Assembly (NCBI GenBank): GCA_023935145.1
Contig: CM043705.1
Span: forward strand, 25,281,290-25,345,289
Reading direction: 5' to 3'
DNA: 64,000 bases
Source of the DNA: Bretschneidera sinensis
Taxonomy: Eukaryota; Streptophyta; Magnoliopsida; Brassicales; Akaniaceae
Below are positions 44,282 to 53,790 of this stretch, piece by piece (the first letter of the stretch is position 1; every line of letters starts with the position of its first letter). A program made the position numbers and the translations under genes. Below the pieces are notes generated by a model. That model was not told the origin of the DNA. It did not search any database and saw nothing but the letters and a program-made list of their open reading frames with translations.

Positions 44282-45546
44282 TGTTGGAGTGATTATCTAC
44301 TTAAATAATTAGGCAAATAATCGTTCTAGTTTTACTTGCAAGTGCACTAGGTCTGTGGTAGCATAGTGTGCAAGTGCGAGATCATTTTCATAAGGATTAG
44401 TGAATTTCTATCTAGAATTAGTTTTTTCCGATTAAAAAGAGAAATAACCGTTTGGTTATGAGTAAATAACGATAATGAGAACATAGGCTTACGATATCCA
44501 CCACTAATTATACCTTCCCACTAACTAAGGTTTCAATGCTCTAGCCTTATTATGAATATCTAATGGTTGCCAACCTAAGGGCTTGGTCCACACATTTGGC
44601 TATTGATCTCCCTATGTAAAGAGTTAGGCATGGTATATACTCCAACTCTTTTCTCTCGTAAGGGATTCAATATGGGTGTATACTGAGTTGTTCCTTAAGA
44701 AAGCAGGAGGGCTGTGGAGATCAGCAACCACACGGGACCTAGGGCTTGGTCCATTCTTGGTTTCCCATATTGATTAACCCAAGAATCCGGTATGGATATC
44801 CCTTGTTACTAATGTCGAACCCAGGACTCGGTCATCCAAATTGATTCAACTAACCTATCCATACCACATGTATACGTTGATCAGGCACATACACATGAGG
44901 AATGTAAATATAAACATGTATTGATCAAGTTAAATATTCTAACAAGGCTATAGCAAAGATAATCAATGAATAAATATGTGGTAAAGCATAACCAGGGCTT
45001 CAATCGAGCCCTATAGGAGTTTAGTTACACATGCTAAGTAAAGTAAACATGCTAGACATAATTAAATAAAAACAGAAAACTAAAACCGAAGAAGATTCGG
45101 GAGACGAGTCGTCAATTCCTCTCCTAAGCTCTCTACTTTGAGTCTATAACAAAAAGTGTGGTTTATGTGTTTTACAAGGCTATTTATAGGGTCTTATGGT
45201 ATCCCGAAACCCTAAGTTCCTTTTTGGAGTCGGAAGAATTCTTTCTAATTCTGGCTCTGTCGCCTCTGGATTAATTGTGCTCGAGCATATATGGGATGCA
45301 CTCGATCGCATGTGTCGCTCGTGTGCTTGTGCACTCGATCACAAGAGAGGTGCACTCGAGCGCACCTTGCTGGACGGCAGAACTTGACTTTTGCTTCTAA
45401 AAGCTCCATTTTGTTATCTTCTTGTCCAAGTCCTATGAAAAACGCATAAAACACAAAAATGAAGTATAATCTACTAAAATAGATAAGTAAAGAGTCTAAC
45501 AAGTGTAAATTAAGGGCCTTAAATATGACTATTTAAGCACTTATCA
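44282..45546 (-). repeat. G4 5' LTR
   Basis: It is the partner of 36781-38052. The TATA-like box is at 45181-45189 and the repeat island at about 45280-45370. Confidence 0.92.
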
Positions 45547-46215
45547 ACATGTCAGATAGTGTGACAAGGGAGTGCGGAGACTCGAAAGATCCAGCTGTCA
45601 TTTGGAAGAAACTAGATGAGTTATTTCTTACTAAGACTCTCCTTAATAAGATTTATCTTCTTAAACGCATCTTTGCTTTTAAAATGGATCCTAATATTAA
45701 GTTGTAAGATAATCTTGATGTGTTTAATAAACTAGTTCAAGATTTGGCTAGTTGTAGTATAACATTCCCGGATGAACAATTGGCTCTTATGTTATTGAAT
45801 TCTCTTCCTGATTATTCTGAAGGGTTGATTAATGCTATTGAATAAGGAAGAGATACACTAACCATGGAAATTGTGATCAATGTTATAAGGGCTCAAGATT
45901 TCAAAGCCAAGATGAGGAAAGAATCAAGTGGAGAAGGGTTGTTCATTAGAGGAAGGCCAGCAACTCGAAATGGCAATAGTATCCATAGCAACTACCAGGA
46001 GAAATCAAAGGATAGAGGGCAGAGCCATGGGAGATCGCATTTTAAACCGAAGTTTGGAGGGAAGTGATGCTACTACTGCAATAAGGAGGGCCATTTCAAG
46101 AAATATTGCAAGAAGAAGTTGTAGGATGAGAGAGGAAGAAGCCATACCAACAATGGAGAGGCTTCGGTTGCCAAGGGAGAACAGTAAGATGATGTTCTTG
46201 TTGTTTTCTCAAATG
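45547..46215 (+). pseudogene. C3 gag, part after G4
   Basis: The frame continues SDSVTRECGDSKDPAVIWKKL, then NLDVFNKLVQDLASCS, LLNSLPDYSEGLINAIE and KAKMRKESSGEGLFIRGRPATR. The zinc knuckle CYYCNKEGHFKKYC is preceded by a stop at 46066. Stops are also present at 45706 and 45843. It includes the 60-residue stretch missing in C1. Confidence 0.86.
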
Positions 46216-46481
46216 TGAACAGGAGGCAAGGCAGCGAGAAATGGATCCTGGATTTCGAGTGCACTTACCACATGTGCCCTCACAGGGATTGGTTTAAGAA
46301 TCTCAAGGAAACCAATGATGGAAGGGTTTTCTTGGGGAATGGTACTTCTTGCCAAGTGAGGGGGATAGAAGACATCCAATTGAGGATGTTTGATGGAGTC
46401 ACAAGGCTACAGTGGAATGTGAGGTATCTTCTGGATTTGAGAAGAAATTTGATCTCATTGGGGCAGCTAGTTCCATGGGGT
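46216..46481 (+). pseudogene. C3 protease, interrupted by G5
   Basis: The motif reads WILDFECTYHMCPHRDW, where C2 has DSG, so Ser-Gly of the active site is replaced by Phe-Glu. It goes on through VRYLLDLRRNLISLGQL to the GGGGT duplication. The frame resumes at 53791 with the YTYKAEGGKIKVTK stretch. Confidence 0.85.
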
Positions 46482-47850
46482 TGTTGTGCGAAAATATACC
46501 TAAATAAATAGGTGAATAATCGTACTTTGTTTTACTTGCAAGTGCACAAGGTCAATAGTGTAGCATAGTGTGCGAATGCAAGATCATCTCCACAGGGATT
46601 GGTAAAGTTCGATTTAGAATTATATTTGCAATGTAAAAAGATAGAAATAATAAACTGAAGGGTGATTTGATAATAATAAAGACATAGGGTTTTGATATCC
46701 ACCACTAGTCATACATTCCCGATTTTGTATAAGGTATCAGTGCTCTAGCCTTATTATGTGTACCTACTGGTTGCCAACCTAAGGGCATGGTATCTACTCC
46801 TTAAGCTATTGATTTCCCTAAGCAACAAGTTAGGCATGGTATCTACTCTAACTCTTTTCTTCCTTAAGGGATTCAGCATGGTATCTGCTTGAGTTGTTCC
46901 TTAAGAAAACATAGGTACTGTGGAAATCGACAACCACATGAGACCTAGGGCATGGTATCTACTCCCGGTTTCCCATGTTGATTAACCCGGGTATCCAGAT
47001 AAGATGGTCCCTTGTTACTAATGTTAGACCCAGGACTCGGTCATCCAAATTGATCTAACTAACCCATCCATACCACATGCATACGTTGGCCTTACACATA
47101 CATATGAGGAATTTAAATAAGCACAGGTGTTAATCAAGTTAAGTAACATAAAAAGCTATGCAAAGATTTAATCAATGAATAAAAATATGGGAATGCATAA
47201 CTAGGGCTTCAATCGAGCCCTATAAGAGAGTTAGTTACACATACTAACTGAAGTAAACATAATTAAACAAAACATAAGAGAGAAGAATAAACCCGAGAGA
47301 AGAGGCGTCAATTCTCTCCCAAGCTCTCCACTCCAAGTAAAAGAAAAGAGAAAAGTGTTTACTATCTAAGGGTGTGTTTTTGTGTGTGAGTTACAAGTGT
47401 ATTTATAGGTCTTTGAGAAGTCCTAATAGACTCATGAGTTTCTAAACTTTCCTAAAATACAAAACTCCTTTATTTCCAAAATAGAGTTATTTCCAAAATA
47501 GGGTTATTTCCAAAATAGAGTTCTGCAGTTTACTATTCACGTCTGTACATTTGCGCTCGATCGCATGTGTCCTTGCGCTCGATCGCAGTGTGCGCTCGAT
47601 CCTACAAGTGTGCGCATGACCGTATGTGCGCTCGATCGCACTGTATGTGCGCTCGATCGCACTTTGTCCAGAAAGTGCTCCAGGGCTTCTAGATTTCTTC
47701 CTTAAAGAGCCAAAACTGCTTCTTTTTCTCCAAGACCCTATAAAAACATGTAAAACACACAAATGGAGTAAAAGATACCAAATTAATGTAATAAAGGATC
47801 TAACAAGTGTAAATAAGGGGGCTTAAATATGTATATTTAAGCGTCTATCA
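46482..47850 (-). repeat. G5 3' LTR
   Basis: On the minus strand it begins TGATAGACGCTTAAATATAC, with a TTAAATA hairpin, and ends CGCACAACA. The TATA-like CTATAAATA lies at 47400-47408. Six copies of a GTGCGCTCGATCGCA-like unit lie at 47551-47665. Confidence 0.94.
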
Positions 47851-47864
47851 CACCCCCAAACTTA
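47851..47864 (-). promoter_or_regulatory. G5 polypurine tract
   Basis: Minus-strand TAAGTTTGGGGGTG abuts the 3' LTR. Confidence 0.88.
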
Positions 47865-49507
47865 CATATTGCTAGTCCCTTAGCAATACTAAATTAAAAA
47901 CTAAAACGAAAATATAGATAAATCCAATGTTCATAGTGTCAATCAAAAATATAGATTTTACACAAAACTATGATGCGCTTCATGAGCAAGCTTAACAAGT
48001 GTAAACATATATCTGCAATGAATAAGAGTTTTGAACGTAAATCATATTCACGAGGTATTTTAAGATATCACAAGTTTGACTTTAGTGTGTGGTGACTAGC
48101 ACATAAAAGATTGAGTTTCCAAGATATTCAAATGGGTAGTGTTTCGATGACTCAAGATTCACCAAACTTCCTATTAGAGTCAACAAATATGGCATAGTCT
48201 TTTATTTGCGAGATTTTTGCCAGGTTAGTTCCCTTAAGCTTTCTTGTTGACTCGTGTAACGAGTGTTTAGCCAATGACTCCCAAACCAGATGGTTTTAGG
48301 GCATTAGGTGTAAAGACACCCCTAAGGACTTACTGGCTCGAGTCAACAAGGCTACGAAACTAATTGATTTTTATGCTACCATTTAGAATTTTCCACCTTT
48401 TGACGTGACACTCAATGCTTACTGAGACAAGAGGGCCAGTTACTCAGCGGAAAATTCCTTTTTAATGATCACTTAAGATTTTCCACCTTTTGACGTGACA
48501 CTCAATGCTTACTGAGGCAAGAGGGCCAGTTACTCAGCGGAAGATTTGTTTTTATTGATCATTAGGAGCATTCTTTTCTTTTTGAGCACGAATCAATCTT
48601 TTCTATTTTTATATGCCAAAATGTCAATCTAATAGGTCATCTAGTTCACAGTCAAGCAAAAGAAACATACCAATCCAAATAACATGTCATACCCCACACA
48701 GCTATGTGCTAATATGCTCGTGATAGTTCAAGTTAAACTTGTGAATTCTTAAATGCCAAAAGGGCAGTGATCTAGGTTCAAAACTTGTTTATTGACCTAT
48801 ATGTTCAAAGTGTTAAGCTCATTGATGAAGAAAAATCATAACATTTTATTTAGATCATAAAAAGTTTATTGGACATAATGAACAAGCATTTATCTATGAA
48901 AATAATAACAAAACAACAAAAAAATGTGGGACATAGTGAGTGTGTGAATGTGTCCCCATACCCCCAAACTTAAATTTCACATTGTCCCCAATGTGTGAAT
49001 AGCATGGAAGGAGCTGACCTGGGAGATGGAGAACTGATGGCTGACATGGCTCGTAGCACACCCCCAAACTTCAACTTGATGCACTCACGTTGTCCTCGAA
49101 AAAGAAAGAAAAACAGACATAAAATGGAAAACAAGTAATAAACAACAATAGAAAAGTAAACTATGAAATACTAATAATAAACTTATGAAAAGGATATGCT
49201 TTGGGGTGTCTCCCATGAGCGCTGAGTTTAACGTCTTCAGCCAGACGTGGTACCCTCTCACTGCTGGTCTCCAAGTGGTGTAGTCGAGAAGGAACCGTGT
49301 GCAGGAGGTGGAGGTTGACAGTTTAGGCATCATGGTAAGTTGCTGTCCAATGTGCGCTCGATCGCACTGTGAAGTGCGCTCGATCGCACTTGTGGCAGAG
49401 AGTGCGTACTCAGGGGTCTTACTGCCACTGACCTCAATAGAGGCACTTGAGCTACACATTTATCAAAGTCTGAACTGCTCAAATGCTCTCTATAGTAGCT
49501 TCATCAT
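47865..49507 (-). other. G5 conserved non-coding 3' region
   Basis: It holds the GGTGT-AAAG-ACACC block (48307-48326), the 65-bp repeat pair (48388-48455 and 48478-48545), a polypurine-like box (48961-48972), a perfect hairpin (48978-48995), another polypurine-like box (49061-49073), the GCGCTGAGTTTAACGTC box (49202-49245) and two GCGCTCGATCGCA copies (49350-49396). The open frames here are short and not conserved between elements. Confidence 0.78.
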
Positions 49508-52156
49508 TTAGTCTTTTGGCAAAGAGTACTTAAAAGTCACTTCATGTGGCTTAGGTGCTCTGGTTGCTGTTGCATACTGAACAATTTGGGGCGTTAAATC
49601 TTCATCCCTTGGTTGCACTATAATTTCTGAGTGTGGTGTGACTTTGTGTCCATGTGCTGTGAAGGTTTGATTTCTTGCAGGCAACTGCTGCAATTCTAAG
49701 TTTGGTGCCTGGACAATAGATGAGAGAAAAGTAGTATTAGTATGCTCAAGATTTTCAAACGGAGGAGTGAACTTACTTGGGTACTTTGGAGAGGCTTCAA
49801 GGAGGTGCACGGCTTCAAAAATGTCATCATAGACAGTTTCTAATGCTGGCTCAATATCAGGTCCTGTGAAGCTATGGGTGAGGGCGGCCTCCAATGGATC
49901 AATGTGATAGACCTGAAAAGCTTGCTTGATAGCACTTTGCATAAAAAATTCATCAACACATTCATCATCATTATCATCTTGGGGTAATTTCATTGCATCA
50001 AATATATTAAATTCTATTGTCTCACCATTTACCGTCATACTTACAATACCCTTTTTTACATTTATTATTGTATCAGCCGTCCTCATGAAGGGTCTTCCTA
50101 AGATGATGGGCAGAGGTAATGGCATAGGGCATTCTTCCATATCTAACACAATGAAGTCAGCAGGCAAAATAAACTCTCCTACCTTTACCAATACATCTTC
50201 AAGTATACCTTTAGGTCTTTTGATGCTTCTATCTGCCAATTGCAAAGTGATAGAGGTTGGTTGAAGCTCCCCCAAATCTAGCTTTTCAACTACTGTGTAT
50301 GGTAGCAAATTGACACTTGCTCCTAAATCTAGTAATGCTTTCTCAAACAACTGATCACCTATCCTACAGGGAACAGTAAAACTACCCGGATCTTTTAGTT
50401 TTGGTGGTAGTTTTCTTAACAAAATCGCACTTACCTCTTCAGTTAGAGCCACTGTTTCATGTTCTTGAAACTTTCTTTTATTAATGCAACAATCTTTTAA
50501 AAATTTAGCATAGGAAGGGATTTGTTTAATTGCATCTAATAAGGGAATGTTAATTTCTACTTTTCTCAAAGTTTCAAAGATATCAAACAATTTATCTTTC
50601 TTTGGTGTTACTAACCTTTGAGGGAAGGGTGGTGCATTCCACTTTTCTACTTCACTTACCTTGGATGTGGATGGCTTAGCTTGAGATGCTTGAGCTGGCT
50701 CATTAACTCCTATGATCTTCCCATTCCGGAGAGTTGTAACGGCTTTCAGCTGCTGATGTCCTTTTGGATTTGGTAGTGTTTGTGTAGGAAGTTCTCCTTG
50801 CTGTCTTCCACTTAACTCCTTAGCCATTTGCCCCATTTGTACTTCCAGCCTTTGGATGGTTTGCTCATGCTTTGCAATTGTTTGTCTTTGCTGATCTTGT
50901 GAAGTTACCAATGTTGCCATTAGTTGTTGTTGCTGAGTGGCCAATTGTTTTACAAGACTTTCTAGATCATCCTTCTTGGGTTCTGGAACTGGTTGGGCTG
51001 CTTTATGACAGTTCCCTTGTTGCCCTTGAAGGTTAAAGTTACTTTGATTGTTGCTCCATGAGAGGTTGGGGTGGTTCTGCCATTCAGGGTTGTATGTATT
51101 TGCATATGCATTGTTTGATCCCACATAGTTCACTTGCTCGGGATCTGTAGATGAATACAAATGGTAGGTCTCAGTAGTGTGATCAAATTTAGAACATAAT
51201 GCACATACCTTGCGTTGTGTGACTTGTGGAATTGGTGAGGTGTTCTGAGCAGTCATGGCTTTTACAAGCATATCTAGTTTCCTCTCTATTCCATCTATCT
51301 GAGTTGGAATTCCACCGAGTAAGTTAACTTCATACATGCCCTTGCTCTTTACTCCTTGTCTCCCTCTCGAGGAGAATTGCTGGGTGTGCTCACTTAAAGT
51401 CTCAAACAGCTCCATGGCTTCTTCACTAGTCTTCTCCATCAGCATACCTCCACAATCGGAATCCACTATACTTTGATTTATGCCACTCAAACCTTCATAG
51501 AAAGCCAGGACCAGCTCATCTTGAGGTAAGTTGTGATGTGGACATTTGAGTAGCAGCTCATTAAAGTGTCCCCATGCCTCGAAAAAAAGGTTACCATCCC
51601 TCTGTTGGAATGATTGAATCTCCTTCCTAATCTGCCTTGTCTTTTGGGCTGGAAAAAATTTCTTTAGAAATCTATTGGATAGCTCTTCCCAAGTATGGAT
51701 GGAGTCTGCAAGCAATGAATGATACCACATTTTAGCATTATCTTTTAATGAAAAAGGAAAAAGAATTAACCTGATTCCCTCTTGATCTAGGCCTTGAATA
51801 TGCTGGAGCTTACAAAGATCGATAAATTCTCGGAGGTGCAAGTGTGGATCTTCGTTAGGAGTGCCCCTATAATGAGTTAAAGCATTCAAGATTTGCGGAG
51901 ATATGTAATAGTTTCCCGCCGCTTCAGGTTGATATGCAATGCATGATGGTTGATCAATGGTCCGAGGGATGAAGGATTGCTTCATCGGAACTCATTCAGG
52001 TGGTTGCTGGTTTTCGAGCTGTTCCGCCATTTGTGTTTTGTTCTCGACTTCTCCTTTGTTCTCCTCAAAGTTGTCCCTAAGCCTTTGTCGGATGGTCCGT
52101 TCAAGCTTGGGATCGAGGGAAAAGAATTCCGGATGTCGGGATCAAAGTCCGTGCAT
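49508..52156 (-). CDS. G5 gag-protease polyprotein, 825 codons open, two upstream TGA stops
   Basis: The open part (51985-49508) holds the gag capsid (FPFSLKDNAKMWYHS at about 76-90; FFPAQKTRQIRKEI at 110-123; FYEGLSG at 162-168), a nucleocapsid knuckle C261-x2-C264-x4-H269 whose last Cys is Tyr (274), a Gln-rich likely coiled coil (345-390), TLRNGKIIGV (418-427), and a retropepsin with active site DLGA at 553-556 and ILGRPFMRTADTI further on. The same frame extends 57 codons upstream to an ATG at 52156 (MHGL, then LERTIRQRLRDNFEE and MAEQLENQQPPE), matching the gag starts of G3 and G4. TGA codons at codon 5 and four codons before 51985 interrupt it. The first replaces the Arg of relatives. 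The tail stops where RT would begin. It makes particles and cleaves gag in its family. RT must come from elsewhere. Confidence 0.92.
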
Positions 52157-52393
52157 AAAGCAGAAAAACCAGTTTTAATGCAGCAGTGCAACTCTGTTGC
52201 TCGGGTACTCTCTGCCCAAATTGCGCTCGATCGCACAGGAGCTTGCGATCGATCGCAATTTCCACAGAAAGTGCAAGTAGGGTTTCGTGCCTGAAACAGA
52301 AACAACTTGATTTAAGTTTTGATAAAAGATGGTAAAAATAAAATAATAACAATGATAAAATGAAAGTAATCCTAAAAGGAACTTTTAGCGCAA

Positions 52394-52411
52394 TCCCCGG
52401 CAACGGCGCCA
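52394..52411 (-). promoter_or_regulatory. G5 primer-binding site, perfect tRNA-Asp
   Basis: Minus-strand TGGCGCCGTTGCCGGGGA, as in G2. The leader between it and gag (52157-52393) contains a pair of GATC-type repeats at 52221-52262. Confidence 0.93.
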
Positions 52412-52417
52412 AAAACT

Positions 52418-53785
52418 TGTTGTGCGAAAATATACCTAAATAAATAGGTGAATAATCGTACTTTGTTTTACTTGCAAGTGCACAAGGTCAATAGTGTAGC
52501 ATAGTGTGCGAATGCAAGATCGTCTCCACAGGGATTGGTAAAGTTCGATTTAGAATTATATTTGCAATGTAAAAAGATAGAAATAATAAACTGAAGGGTG
52601 ATTTGATAATAATAAAGACATAGGGTTTTGATATCCACCACTAGTCATACATTCCCGATTTTGTATAAGGTATCAGTGCTCTAGCCTTATTATGTGTACC
52701 TACTGGTTGCCAACCTAAGGGCATGGTATCTACTCCTTAAGCTATTGATTCCCTAAGCAACGAGTTAGGCATGGTATCTACTCTAACTCTTTTCTTCCTT
52801 AAGGGATTCAGCATGGTATCTGCTTGAGTTGTTCCTTAAGAAAACATAGGTACTGTGGAAATCGACAACCACATGAGACCTAGGGCATGGTATCTACTCC
52901 CAGTTTCCCATGTTGATTAACCCGGGTATCCGGATAAGATGGTCCCTTGTTACTAATGTTAGACCCAGGACTCGGTCATCCAAATTGATCTAACTAACCC
53001 ATCCATACCACATGCATACGTTGGCCTTACGCATACATATGAGGAATTTAAATAAGCACAGGTGTTAATCAAGTTAAGTAACATAAAAAGCTATGCAAAG
53101 ATTTAATCAATGAATAAAAATATGGGAATGCATAACTAGGGCTTCAATCGAGCCCTATAAGAGAGTTAGTTACACATACTAACTGAAGTAAACATAATTA
53201 AACAAAACATAAGGGAGAAGAATAAACCAGAGAGAAGAGGCGTCAATTCTCTCCCAAGCTCTCCACTCCAAGTAAAAGAAAAGAGAAAAGTGTTTACTAT
53301 CTAAGGGTGTGTTTTTGTGTGTGAGTTACAAGTGTATTTATAGGTCTTTGAGAAGTCCTAATAGACTCATAAGTTTCTAAACTTTCCTAAAATACAAAAC
53401 TCCTTTATTTCCAAAATAGAGTTATTTCCAAAATAGGGTTATTTCCAAAATAGAGTTCTGCAGTTTACTATTCACGTCTGTACATTTGCGCTCGATCGCA
53501 TGTGTCCTTGCGCTCGATCGCAGTGTGCGCTTGATCCTACAAGTGTGCGCACGACCGTATGTGCGCTCGATCGCACTGTATGTGCGCTCGATCGCACTTT
53601 GTCCAGAAAGTGCTCCAGGGCTTCTAGATTTCTTCCTTAAAGAGCCAAAACTGCTTCTTTTTCTCCAAGACCCTATAAAAACATGTAAAACACACAAATG
53701 GAGTAAAAGATACCAAATTAATGTAATAAAGGATCTAACAAGTGTAAATAAGGGGGCTTAAATATGTATATTTAAGCGTCTATCA
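52418..53785 (-). repeat. G5 5' LTR
   Basis: It is the partner of 46482-47850. The TATA-like box is at 53335-53343 and the repeat island at 53487-53600. Confidence 0.94.
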
Positions 53786-53790
53786 GGGGT

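Larger units (their letters stand above)
36781..45546 (-). mobile_element. G4: gag-protease-only Athila-like element with an extra 3' ORF
   Basis: LTRs at 36781-38052 and 44282-45546 are flanked by a perfect duplication, ACATG (36776-36780 and 45547-45551). On the minus strand come primer site, gag, protease, an extra reading frame not present in G3 or G5, the shared non-coding 3' region and polypurine tract. There is no RT, RNase H or integrase. Confidence 0.94.
46482..53785 (-). mobile_element. G5: young gag-protease-only Athila-like element
   Basis: LTRs at 46482-47850 and 52418-53785 differ at only about 11 positions by eye. They are flanked by a perfect duplication, GGGGT (46477-46481 and 53786-53790). 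On the minus strand are a perfect tRNA-Asp primer site, a gag-protease frame of 882 codons with only two stops, the shared non-coding 3' region and the polypurine tract. The interior is 4.6 kb and contains no RT, RNase H or integrase. Confidence 0.95.

Noticed and set aside
52394..52411. tRNA-Asp gene fragment
   Set aside because: Only the 18-base complement of the tRNA 3' end is present, next to an LTR end, so it is a primer-binding site. No cloverleaf surrounds it or any of the other primer sites.
53422..53761. Arg-rich short frames in LTRs
   Set aside because: They come from the GCGCTCGATCGCA repeats read in frame and appear in every LTR copy on both strands.
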